DNA from: JASGDC01 sp047605865
GTDB taxonomy: Bacteria > Actinomycetota > Actinomycetes > Actinomycetales > Micrococcaceae
Direction: 5' to 3'
Assembly (NCBI GenBank): GCA_047605865.1
Contig: JASGFC010000029.1
Span: forward strand, 1 to 16,328
DNA: 16,328 nucleotides
Position numbers and translations under genes: made by a program. The notes under the pieces were generated by a model that was given only the letters and a program-made list of their open reading frames with translations, did no database searches and was not told the origin of the DNA. Shown in pieces: positions 1 to 6,465 of this stretch (within the stretch, counting starts at the first letter, position 1; each line of letters starts with the position of its first letter).

Positions 1-103
1 GCATTTTTATCTGCCTGACATTTCAGGATACTAGAAGAACTCTTCTTTGGCAAGCTACTACAAGAGGTTCATAATCCCCAGACTTCGTCTATGCCTAGAA
101 ATA

Positions 104-1078
104 TTATTTCAATGCGTCTAGCAGCTCGGTGTGCCACTGCTTCTTCGTCGCATCATACAACGCAAACGCTGGGCCATATGACCAGTAGCCCCAGCTCATT
201 GATCGTTCACGGCAAAGCGTTGTGATGTAGTGTGCCCAACGAACGCGCGACGTCATATCGGCTGTGTTGCTTGTACCGAACTCGCCCACGAATAGTGGCC
301 GATCATGAGCTTTTGCCCAGCTTTCCGCCTTATCGAACATACTCTTTAAGATTGCCTTTTGGCGAGGCGTTCCCTTCCAGGTTGTTCCTGGCCATTTTCG
401 TGGATTGCCTAAGAACAATTTCATGGGCAGGGGCATTTTTGCCCATTCCTCGTAATAGAACGTTTCACCTTGGATGGTGAACTTGAGTGGCCAATAGTGG
501 TGTATCGTTACGATAATATTTCGATCATCTTCGGGTAATTGTAATTGCGATAGCTTGCGAGCATTATTGTAGGACGCTGGCCCAATCACTATGGTACGAG
601 TAGGGTTTGAGGTGCGTATCTCCGCCAGGCCAGCAGCTAAATAGTCGTTCCATACAGCATCCATTTTTTCGCGTGGTTCAGCCAGTAGTTCGATGACAAC
701 CGACTCTGGGGCAGTCTCATAATGTTCTGCTACTTGCCGTGATATAGACAAAAAACGAGCCTTCCATTTTACCGGATCTTTCATAAGCTCAGGGTCTAAG
801 AAGTTACTCACAACCACTGCAAGTCCGTGTTTCACCGCACCTTTTACCGCTGCATCCACTTGTGTAAATACCGATGGGTCTATTGTGAATGGTGTTTGTT
901 TTTCGCAGTGATCTACCCACGTGATACAAAGCCGTACTGCAGTGAAGTTGGCGTCTCGAATATTTTTCCAGGTTATGTCATCTGGGCGTATACACCATTT
1001 ATCGGCACCTTGTTCACCAAGGTCTAAGCCAACATTAATGGTTCTTGCAAGTAATTTATTGACTTCTAGTGAATTCAT
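104..1078 (-). CDS. GH5-like (clan GH-A) glycoside hydrolase, cytoplasmic
   Basis: This 324-residue protein resembles family 5 glycoside hydrolases, retaining enzymes that cleave beta-linked glycans through two Glu residues. VVIELLAEPR (residues 127-136) matches the strand carrying the acid/base, giving Glu134. PLFVGEFGTS (261-270) matches the nucleophile strand, giving Glu266. TIHHYWP (191-197) supplies the usual His-Tyr pair and WGYWSYG (296-302) the substrate-platform Trp. The conserved Asn before the acid/base Glu (NEP) is Ala133 here; the codon reads GCT. No signal peptide or membrane segment is visible, so the substrate is probably a short intracellular oligosaccharide or glycoside. The start is supported by GGAGG 6 nt upstream. 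The gene diverges from a MarR gene across 69 bp that hold a consensus-like promoter, so MarR control is plausible. The clan assignment is fairly secure; the substrate is unknown. Confidence 0.75.
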   Translation of the reverse strand: MNSLEVNKLLARTINVGLDLGEQGADKWCIRPDDITWKNIRDANFTAVRLCITWVDHCEKQTPFTIDPSVFTQVDAAVKGAVKHGLAVVVSNFLDPELMKDPVKWKARFLSISRQVAEHYETAPESVVIELLAEPREKMDAVWNDYLAAGLAEIRTSNPTRTIVIGPASYNNARKLSQLQLPEDDRNIIVTIHHYWPLKFTIQGETFYYEEWAKMPLPMKLFLGNPRKWPGTTWKGTPRQKAILKSMFDKAESWAKAHDRPLFVGEFGTSNTADMTSRVRWAHYITTLCRERSMSWGYWSYGPAFALYDATKKQWHTELLDALK

Positions 1079-1110
1079 GTACGTCCTCCATTTAGTTTTA
1101 TCATTGTACT

Positions 1111-1130
1111 ATTTGAAGATTAAACCAAAT
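1111..1130. promoter_or_regulatory. Inverted repeat, candidate MarR operator
   Basis: ATTTG (1111-1115) and CAAAT (1126-1130) are perfect inverted arms separated by 10 nt. The repeat lies inside both divergent promoters, so a dimer bound here could block both. This is the usual position for a MarR autoregulatory operator, but the arms are only 5 bp and A/T-rich, so chance is possible. Confidence 0.3.
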
Positions 1131-1140
1131 GTGATACACT
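1113..1140 (+). promoter_or_regulatory. Promoter of the marR gene, probably leaderless
   Basis: TTGAAG (1113-1118), a 16-nt spacer and TACACT (1135-1140) form a promoter, with TG one base before the -10 box (extended -10). The ATG begins 7 nt after the -10 box, so the transcript should start at or next to the ATG. No Shine-Dalgarno sequence exists to contradict this. Leaderless genes with this spacing are common in Actinobacteria. Confidence 0.5.
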
Positions 1141-1145
1141 GTCAA
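1117..1145 (-). promoter_or_regulatory. Promoter of the GH5-like gene
   Basis: Reading the minus strand, TTGACA (1145-1140) is a perfect -35 box, followed by a 17-nt spacer and TAATCT (1122-1117), which fits the TAnnnT pattern. Transcription would start near 1110, leaving a leader of about 30 nt that contains the GGAGG ribosome-binding site. It overlaps the oppositely directed MarR promoter. A weaker alternative -10 (TACAAT) lies at 1108-1103. Confidence 0.5.
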
Positions 1146-1147
1146 CT

Positions 1148-1606
1148 ATGGACAAGGTATCAATGGTTGCGATTCTCAACCAGCAACTGCAAGAACTCAG
1201 TGAAGAAACAATCCTATTTCATGAGGCCGTTGCCAATGCACTTGGTATTCACATTACTGACCATAAATGCCTCACTATATTAGGGCGAACTGGCCCACTA
1301 CCCATATCGGAATTAGCTAAACGATTAGGCCTTAGTAAGAGTGCAGCAACATTCATGGCTGATCGTCTTGAGAAAAAACATATGGTGCAGCGTATCGCAA
1401 GCTCAACCGATCGACGCAAGATACTTATTAAACCGATACCAAGTCCGACCAGTGGACAACTAAAAGAGTGCTTTCAAACACTTGACCAAGAAATGCAAAA
1501 AGAACTCAATAGCTATTCGCTTGAAGAGCTTGAGCTTATTCTACATTTTGTTGAGGCTACAAAATCGGCATTGATAAAATCATGGATAGGAACAAAGCAG
1601 ATATAG
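1148..1606 (+). CDS. MarR-family transcriptional regulator
   Basis: This 152-residue protein has the length of a MarR regulator, a dimeric winged-helix DNA-binding protein that usually represses a neighbouring or its own operon until a small ligand is bound. The winged helix spans about residues 40-100: PISELAKRLGLSKSAATFMA is the helix-turn-helix with its recognition helix, and STDRRKILI is the wing with the family's DRR motif. Flanking helices at both ends would form the dimer interface. The ATG at 1148 lies 7 nt after a -10 box with no Shine-Dalgarno, suggesting a leaderless mRNA. It diverges from the GH5-like gene, and an HxlR-like reading frame overlaps its last 25 nt. Targets probably include these neighbours and possibly the reductase gene downstream; the ligand cannot be told from sequence. 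Confidence 0.85.
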   Translation: MDKVSMVAILNQQLQELSEETILFHEAVANALGIHITDHKCLTILGRTGPLPISELAKRLGLSKSAATFMADRLEKKHMVQRIASSTDRRKILIKPIPSPTSGQLKECFQTLDQEMQKELNSYSLEELELILHFVEATKSALIKSWIGTKQI

Positions 1607-1948
1607 TACAACGTCACAGCCTTATACGGGCAGTATTTTCAAGTAAGTGGACAATGCCCGTAATTTGCACTCTGCGGCACGAAACATTGCGTTATAGCGC
1701 AGTTGAAAAGGCCTTGCTAAACATCACACAACGGGCACTCACTTTGACTTTACGAAACCGTGAACGCAACGGTATGCTTGATCGCTGCTGTCATAGAACA
1801 CTCACGAACTACCTTTGCAACAAAGTACGTAGAGCCAGAGAAACCACCAACACCGAAACCAGAGCCAAAACCTACCAAAAAACCAAAGAAAATAAAATCA
1901 GAACCAAAGGGTAAAAAACGAAAATCAACTAAGATTCTTGGCGACTAA
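1582..1948 (+). pseudogene. HxlR-family regulator, probably frameshifted
   Basis: The frame starting at 1582 gives a clear partial HxlR winged helix. SSKWTMPVICTLRHETLRYS (residues 20-39) matches the family's KW...IL..L..gp.RFsE opening, and NITQRALTLTLRNRERNGML (47-66) matches the recognition helix and start of the wing. After DR (67-68, near 1785) the similarity ends and the frame runs as unrelated sequence to a stop at 1914. The +1 frame continues to 1948. It first reads AVIEHSRTTFATKY, which vaguely resembles an HxlR wing ending in the conserved Tyr, and then turns into a Pro/Lys-rich tail. The expected C-terminal dimerisation helix is missing in both frames. The gene overlaps marR by 25 nt and has no clear ribosome-binding site, so it probably relied on coupling. 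A frameshifted remnant is the best reading; a short functional protein in either frame is not excluded. Confidence 0.55.
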
Positions 1949-1990
1949 TTACAGAGGTGTTACAGGGGTAGAATTGCCTACATGTCGTGA

Positions 1991-2032
1991 GTGTATACTC
2001 GGCACTACAAGCTATTGCAGCACGGTATACAC
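1991..2032. promoter_or_regulatory. Inverted repeat flanking the -35 box of the reductase promoter
   Basis: GTGTATAC (1991-1998) and GTATACAC (2025-2032) are perfect 8-bp inverted arms. Each contains the palindrome GTATAC, and the two palindromes are 32 bp apart, close to three helical turns. One lies upstream of the -35 box and the other in the spacer, a typical layout for repressor operators. The nearby MarR or HxlR protein, or an iron or redox regulator, are candidates; the sequence does not say which. Confidence 0.45.
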
Positions 2033-2043
2033 CACGATATAAT
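2015..2043 (+). promoter_or_regulatory. Promoter of the siderophore-interacting reductase gene
   Basis: TTGCAG (2015-2020), a 17-nt spacer and a perfect TATAAT (2038-2043) form a good sigma-70-type promoter. Transcription would start near 2050, giving a leader of about 43 nt before the ATG at 2093. The spacer contains one arm of the inverted repeat described separately. Confidence 0.6.
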
Positions 2044-2092
2044 TAGGACATAAAAATCTTTTCTAATTCACAAGGCTACTGGTAAAACAACT

Positions 2093-2899
2093 ATGAAACA
2101 AGCACTTACAAAAACCCGAGAACCTCAATCACTCATGTCACCTAGGCAAGTTAAGAACCGTGGAAAAAGAGGTATGTCAGGGATGTTGCTTCGAAGTCTT
2201 GGCGCTCGAGACCACGAGGCAACAGTGGTAAAAACCGAGTCTTTAGCTCCACATATGCTAAGAATCCACTTTCATAGTGACACGATATTTCCAGACATCA
2301 CACCACACCCTACAGCGTGGCTACGCTTCTGGTTTCCCAACCCAGAAGGTAGCAATATTGAACATCAAAGAGCCTACACCATCAGTGACGCTAACGTAAG
2401 CACTGGTGACTTCGCTGTAGATTTCGTGTTACATGAACCTGCAGGTCCTGCCTCCATATGGGCAGTATCTGCACAAACTGGAGATACTATTTCTTTCACA
2501 TCCCTTGGGTCAAAAGATTTTGAACTACCACAACAAATGCCTTCAGGATTTCTACTCATAGGTGATTCAGCATCTCTGCCTGCAATTAATACGATTATCC
2601 CCATCGTGCCAGAAAATACATCTATTGAACTCTATCTTGAAGAACATACGGCTACAGACCAGCTAATCCCCCTAGCTCACCACCCAAATATGAACGTCAC
2701 ATGGGTGCCGCGTGAAGGAAAAGAATCTCTAGCTAATGCGCTTGAAGCCCGAGATTGGTCTAACTGGATTGCTTGGGGTGCTACTGAATCTGGTACTTTC
2801 AAAGCTATTCGAACTAGGTTGAAAAAAGAGTTTGGATTTACAAAAGCAAATACGCACTATAAAGCTTACTGGATAGAAGGTCGCCCCATGGGCAACTAG
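2093..2899 (+). CDS. Siderophore-interacting FAD-binding protein (ferric-siderophore reductase type)
   Basis: This 268-residue protein belongs to the SIP family, cytoplasmic flavin reductases that release iron from ferric siderophores using NAD(P)H. The FAD-binding beta-barrel covers about residues 40-145. It includes QRAYTIS (the family's R-x-Y-T flavin site) and DFVLHEPAGPASIWA, the usual H...GPAS.WA segment. The NAD(P)H half follows with LLIGDSASLPAIN, matching the family's GDETALPAI, and WGATESGTFKAIRTRLKKEF. The chain ends in the typical ...KAYWIEGR. The N-terminal 35 residues are basic and unlike the family, so translation may begin at a later Met. There is no clear Shine-Dalgarno before 2093. 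It is transcribed alone from its own promoter and converges on the nuclease gene, with 8 nt between the stops. No siderophore synthesis or uptake gene is visible nearby. Confidence 0.85.
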   Translation: MKQALTKTREPQSLMSPRQVKNRGKRGMSGMLLRSLGARDHEATVVKTESLAPHMLRIHFHSDTIFPDITPHPTAWLRFWFPNPEGSNIEHQRAYTISDANVSTGDFAVDFVLHEPAGPASIWAVSAQTGDTISFTSLGSKDFELPQQMPSGFLLIGDSASLPAINTIIPIVPENTSIELYLEEHTATDQLIPLAHHPNMNVTWVPREGKESLANALEARDWSNWIAWGATESGTFKAIRTRLKKEFGFTKANTHYKAYWIEGRPMGN

Positions 2900-2907
2900 C
2901 CTTTTGT

Positions 2908-3945
2908 CTAACTTTGACAGCTATTCAACATTTGAGCTAAAGCAGCTTTCTCATTTGTAGTGACAAGAAGCTTATACTTTGATTTCACCTGAGTGTACTG
3001 CTTAGCATACTGACATTGGTTATCTGCTGGTTTCCATTTATCTGGAGAGCTGTTTCCCTTTGCTTGGTTCTGATCAGCATCAACTGCAAGTAATTCCCAA
3101 TCACTGACATCAGCAGCAAAAATTGCCCGTTCTTCTGGAGTCCATTTATCTGCTCCAGAAACCCAAGCATTATATAAGGGAACCACATGATCAATCTGAA
3201 TCTTATCTGAATCCGCACCCTTCATATTATCTATATGAATGACTTTACCTCCGTAAGGGTCAGTCCATGTTGCTGATAGAACTTCTTGACAAGTGCCATA
3301 TTGCCGTTTAACCGGTATAGTCTTCATATCAGTTGCAGTTCTTTTTAGCGCATCCTGTCGCGCTGAGCAACCATTTTGGTCGAAATCACCTTCAAGAGCC
3401 TCACCAAAGGCTTCACGGCAATAGGTATCGTATCCTTCTCGCTTCCCTATCTGCAGACCATTAAGTTGAGCTATAGCATCAACTTTACTAGGAAGTGGAG
3501 TTTGAGCTGATGGCTGCTTAGGGATAGCTGCATGTGTAGTTGGTACCGCTGCACATTTAGCAGCAGCTTCAGCATCCTCACTAGCGTACTTCTGCTCTTT
3601 TGCAGCATCTTCTTGGGAGGTAGTCTGAGTGCTAGTAGCAACTTTTGAAGGCTCAGCACTGTGATGAGAAGCACTAGAAGTATAGTGTGAAGTACTTTCG
3701 CTGTGATGAGTTGGACTATAAGTGTGCGTATATTCTGACTTTGAATCTGCCGAGTGCGTATAAGTTGGTTCAGTTGAATTCTCTACAATAGTTGGTGAAG
3801 GCTGAGCTACCGAAGGAGCACTGTTTTGAACAGAACTGCCACATCCTGTGATAGCTATAACCATCGTAAATAAAGGAATAAAAAGTTTTAAAACACGATA
3901 CATCAGGTGGTGCAGCGCTTTTTCTTCTCCTTTGATCTCAGCCAT
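2908..3945 (-). CDS. Secreted lipoprotein HNH endonuclease (GmrSD C-terminal/DUF1524 type)
   Basis: This 345-residue protein is probably an extracellular nuclease tethered by lipid. A hydrophobic stretch (about 18-33) ends in a lipobox, ITGC, with Cys35 as the acylation site. A low-complexity linker rich in Ser, Thr, His and Tyr (about 57-110, with recurring YTH/HHS) should span the wall. The catalytic domain starts near 155. FDQNGCSARQDAL (188-200) and KIQIDHVVPLYNAW (248-261) carry the core, with Asp252-His253 as the signature pair. LLAVDADQNQAKG (285-297) supplies the Asn/Lys residues that complete the HNH fold, and Cys residues near 311 and 343 may pair. The ATG overlaps the smpB stop as TAATG and has AGAGG 5 nt upstream, so translation is likely coupled. 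Met15 is an alternative start. The likely role is extracellular DNA degradation, for nutrition or competition; the substrate is inferred from the family. Confidence 0.8.
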   Translation of the reverse strand: MAEIKGEEKALHHLMYRVLKLFIPLFTMVIAITGCGSSVQNSAPSVAQPSPTIVENSTEPTYTHSADSKSEYTHTYSPTHHSESTSHYTSSASHHSAEPSKVATSTQTTSQEDAAKEQKYASEDAEAAAKCAAVPTTHAAIPKQPSAQTPLPSKVDAIAQLNGLQIGKREGYDTYCREAFGEALEGDFDQNGCSARQDALKRTATDMKTIPVKRQYGTCQEVLSATWTDPYGGKVIHIDNMKGADSDKIQIDHVVPLYNAWVSGADKWTPEERAIFAADVSDWELLAVDADQNQAKGNSSPDKWKPADNQCQYAKQYTQVKSKYKLLVTTNEKAALAQMLNSCQS

Positions 3946-4412
3946 TACAACCTCTTTAACCTCATGGCACGTTGTGCTTCTCGTTGGTCTTGTTTCTCAC
4001 GGAGAGTTTGACGTTTATCGTACTCACGTTTACCTTTAGCAACCCCAAGATTTACTTTCACTTTCCCATCCAGAAAATATAATTCAAGTGGTATTAAAGT
4101 AAAACCAGCTTCTTGCGTTTTGCGCTGGATTTTCATAATTTCTTCTCGATGAAGTAACAATTTACGCTTTCTGCGAGCACTATGATTAGTCCATGTCCCG
4201 TTGCTATATTCAGGGATGTAAACGTTCTCTAGCCACATCTCCCCATTTTCAATCTGGGCAAAGCCATCAACAAGTGAGCCTTTTCCATGACGTAGGGACT
4301 TCACTTCAGTCCCATAGAGTACGATACCTGCTTCATAGGTATCAGAAATGGCATAATCGTGTCGTGCTTTACGGTTTAGTGTAATACTTTTCTTACCTTG
4401 TTCCCTAGGCAT
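3945..4412 (-). CDS. smpB: SsrA-binding protein SmpB
   Basis: SmpB binds tmRNA (SsrA) and brings it to stalled ribosomes for trans-translation. The 155-residue product starting at 4412 (MPREQGKK) has the family's usual length. ITLNRKARHDYAI (10-22), GTEVKSLRHGKGSL (34-47) and the wall of residues around NPYIPEY-like NVYIPEYSNG (63-72) form the beta-barrel. The basic tail GKREYDKR (127-134) is the segment that enters the mRNA channel. The frame is open 30 codons further upstream to 4502, but that would lie inside prfB and has no SmpB similarity, so 4412 is chosen. The ATG overlaps the prfB stop (ATGCCTAG, 8 nt) and the smpB stop overlaps the nuclease ATG. No ssrA gene is visible in the window. 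Confidence 0.95.
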   Translation of the reverse strand: MPREQGKKSITLNRKARHDYAISDTYEAGIVLYGTEVKSLRHGKGSLVDGFAQIENGEMWLENVYIPEYSNGTWTNHSARRKRKLLLHREEIMKIQRKTQEAGFTLIPLELYFLDGKVKVNLGVAKGKREYDKRQTLREKQDQREAQRAMRLKRL

Positions 4413-5523
4413 CTTTCTTGCTTTCTTGTTGCTTTCGCCAGCGTACACCAGCATCAATAAACTGGTCAAGGTCACCGTCAAAAACTGCTTGGGTACTACC
4501 AACCTCGTAGCCGGTGCGTAGGTCTTTAATCATTTGATATGGATTAAGAACATATGAACGAATTTGATCTCCCCAGCTAGCTTTCACATCTCCAGATAAT
4601 TCTTTCTTTTCTGCACGTTCTTCTTCTTGTTTCACAAGCAACAACCTAGATTGTAATACTTTCAGAGCTGCTGCTTTATTTTGAATCTGTGACTTTTCAT
4701 TTTGCATTGAAACCACAGTACCGGTAGGGATGTGAGTTAAACGCACTGCTGAGTCCGTTGTGTTCACTGACTGCCCGCCTGGTCCAGACGAACGGAAGAC
4801 GTCTACTTTAATTTCTGAATCAGGAATCTCAATATGGTCTGTTTGTTCAATCAATGGAATCACTTCAACAGCTGCGAAAGAAGTCTCTCGGGTACCTTTA
4901 CCACCAAATGGGCTAATGCGTACTAAACGATGTGTACCGGCTTCCATGCTTAGGCGCCCAAAAGCATATGGGGCATTTACTTCAAAGGTAGCTGACTTAA
5001 TTCCTGCAATTTTGCCATAGGAGGTGTCTAAAACTTTAGTTGGGTAGCCGTGTCTTTCTGCCCACCTTAAATACATGCGTAATAGCATATCAGCAAAATC
5101 GCAGGCGTCATCTCCTCCGACACCACTGCGGATAGTAACTACGGCATCACGTTTATCGTATTTTTCAGAAAGGAGCGTGATAACTTCCAATTCTTTGAGA
5201 TCTGCTTCTAACTTATTCAGCTCATTTTCTGCTTCTTTAAGTTCTTGGGCATCGTCTTCGCCTTCTGCAAGGTCAATGAGGACTTCTACATCGTCAATAC
5301 GACTTTGCAAATTGTTGAGATTCTTTAGTTCATTTTGAGATGCTGAAAGTTTGGAGGTTATGCGTTGCGCATTTTCAGGATTATCCCAAATATCTGGTGC
5401 TGCTGCCTCCTCATTCAGTTTTGCAACTTCAGCTTCCAAGGCAGGAGTATCACTTACTTCAAGGATGGATGCATAAAGATTTTTAATATCTTTAAGCTGG
5501 TTAGCAAAATCGTACTGTGCCAT
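4405..5523 (-). CDS. prfB: Peptide chain release factor 2
   Basis: Release factor 2 terminates translation at UGA and UAA. The 372 residues begin with a coiled-coil domain (about 1-120). They continue with SGVGGDDACDFADMLLRMYL (133-152), the SPF codon-recognition tripeptide at 204-206, and SSGPGGQSVNTTDSAVRLTH with the catalytic GGQ at 249-251. SPF, rather than the PxT of RF1, identifies RF2. The reading frame is continuous, so there is no programmed +1 frameshift near codon 25 as in Escherichia coli. The ATG lies 3 nt after the Wzt stop and has no Shine-Dalgarno, so translation is probably coupled to the exporter genes. In many Actinobacteria prfB is followed by ftsE and ftsX before smpB; here smpB follows directly. 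Confidence 0.96.
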   Translation of the reverse strand: MAQYDFANQLKDIKNLYASILEVSDTPALEAEVAKLNEEAAAPDIWDNPENAQRITSKLSASQNELKNLNNLQSRIDDVEVLIDLAEGEDDAQELKEAENELNKLEADLKELEVITLLSEKYDKRDAVVTIRSGVGGDDACDFADMLLRMYLRWAERHGYPTKVLDTSYGKIAGIKSATFEVNAPYAFGRLSMEAGTHRLVRISPFGGKGTRETSFAAVEVIPLIEQTDHIEIPDSEIKVDVFRSSGPGGQSVNTTDSAVRLTHIPTGTVVSMQNEKSQIQNKAAALKVLQSRLLLVKQEEERAEKKELSGDVKASWGDQIRSYVLNPYQMIKDLRTGYEVGSTQAVFDGDLDQFIDAGVRWRKQQESKKDA

Positions 5524-5526
5524 AAT

Positions 5527-6465
5527 CTAGTAATCAACATCTTGAGAAAGTTTCTCATCGGCTAATTCGTCTTGTTTAGCCTCAAGATCTTTCTTTTCTT
5601 GTGCAAGTCGCTTATTTAATAGGTCAATTTGGTCTTCATGGCTTAGTTGAGGTTCTTCACGAAGAGTGCGAACAGCATTGAGAATTGGTCCATCAAAGAT
5701 TTTCTTACCCTTTTGCATTACGATTCCTCGCTCGCAAATTTTCTCAATCATTCCTAAATCGTGAGAAACAACAACGAGAGTTTTGCCTTCTTCTTTTAAT
5801 TCAAGAATACGGTTTTTACATTTTTCCTGGAATGGCTCATCGCCTACTGCCAGAATTTCATCAACTAAGAAAATATCAGGGTCAGTATGAATGGCTACAG
5901 AAAAAGCCAAACGTAAGAACATACCAGAAGAATAGAATTTTACTTCAGTGTCAATGAATTGTTCAATTTCAGAAAAGGCCACGATATCATCGAACTTCTC
6001 ATCAATTTCTTCAATGCTCATTCCCAAAATTGAACCGTTGAGGTATACATTTTCTCGGCCTGTTAAGTCATGGTGAAAACCAGCACCGACCTCGATGAGT
6101 CCTGCAATACGACCCTTCGTGTAAATATTGCCGGAATCTGGTTGCATCACTCCTGAAATCATTTTCAGTGATGTTGATTTACCTGAACCATTAAAACCTA
6201 AGAGTGCAACAGATTCGCCTTCTCGAACGCTATAGGAGACCCCATCTATGGCTAAAAAAGTCTCTTTCAAATCTTCTTTACGTCCTCTAACTAGCCATAC
6301 CAAAGCTTCTTTGATAGATCGAGTATTACGCAGGGTGAAACGTTTAAAGATATCATCAATAATGATAGTTTCTTCGCCAAGCTCTTTTGGTTCATGCAAA
6401 CGGTCAATGGTTTGCTGAAGACGGTCAATGCTAAGTTTTTCCTTAGAAAAATGTTCCTCGGACAT
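5527..6465 (-). CDS. wzt: Polysaccharide ABC exporter ATP-binding protein (Wzt/RfbE type)
   Basis: This 312-residue ATPase would drive export of a lipid-linked polysaccharide across the membrane together with the adjacent permease. The Walker A is GFNGSGKST (90-98). The fold continues with GLIEVGAGFHHDLTGRENVY (122-141), typical of the Wzt/TagH subfamily. The signature motif is FYSSGMFLRLAFSVA (177-191), Walker B is IFLVDEILAVGD (198-209), and the switch His is His235. A 30-residue N-terminal extension and a charged coiled-coil C-terminal tail (about 270-312) flank the domain. There is no large carbohydrate-binding C-terminal domain as in O-antigen Wzt, which suits homologues of mycobacterial RfbE, proposed to export the galactan. 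The start overlaps the permease stop (TAATG) and has AGGAG 5 nt upstream. Confidence 0.9.
   Translation of the reverse strand: MSEEHFSKEKLSIDRLQQTIDRLHEPKELGEETIIIDDIFKRFTLRNTRSIKEALVWLVRGRKEDLKETFLAIDGVSYSVREGESVALLGFNGSGKSTSLKMISGVMQPDSGNIYTKGRIAGLIEVGAGFHHDLTGRENVYLNGSILGMSIEEIDEKFDDIVAFSEIEQFIDTEVKFYSSGMFLRLAFSVAIHTDPDIFLVDEILAVGDEPFQEKCKNRILELKEEGKTLVVVSHDLGMIEKICERGIVMQKGKKIFDGPILNAVRTLREEPQLSHEDQIDLLNKRLAQEKKDLEAKQDELADEKLSQDVDY

Noticed and set aside
14..27. CCTGA-CATT-TCAGG hairpin downstream of the GH5-like gene
   Set aside because: The stem is only 5 bp and no T-run follows it on the minus strand, so it is not a convincing terminator.
2890..2920. Possible bidirectional terminator between the converging reductase and nuclease genes
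   Set aside because: Only 8 nt separate the stops and the only palindrome, CCCATGGG inside the reductase gene, has no loop or T-run.
4413..4502. N-terminal 30-residue extension of SmpB with a hydrophobic stretch
   Set aside because: It is prfB coding sequence read in another frame, and SmpB similarity begins only after the ATG at 4412.
5440..5523. Programmed +1 frameshift expected early in prfB
   Set aside because: The frame is continuous from the ATG through GGQ, so no frameshift is needed.
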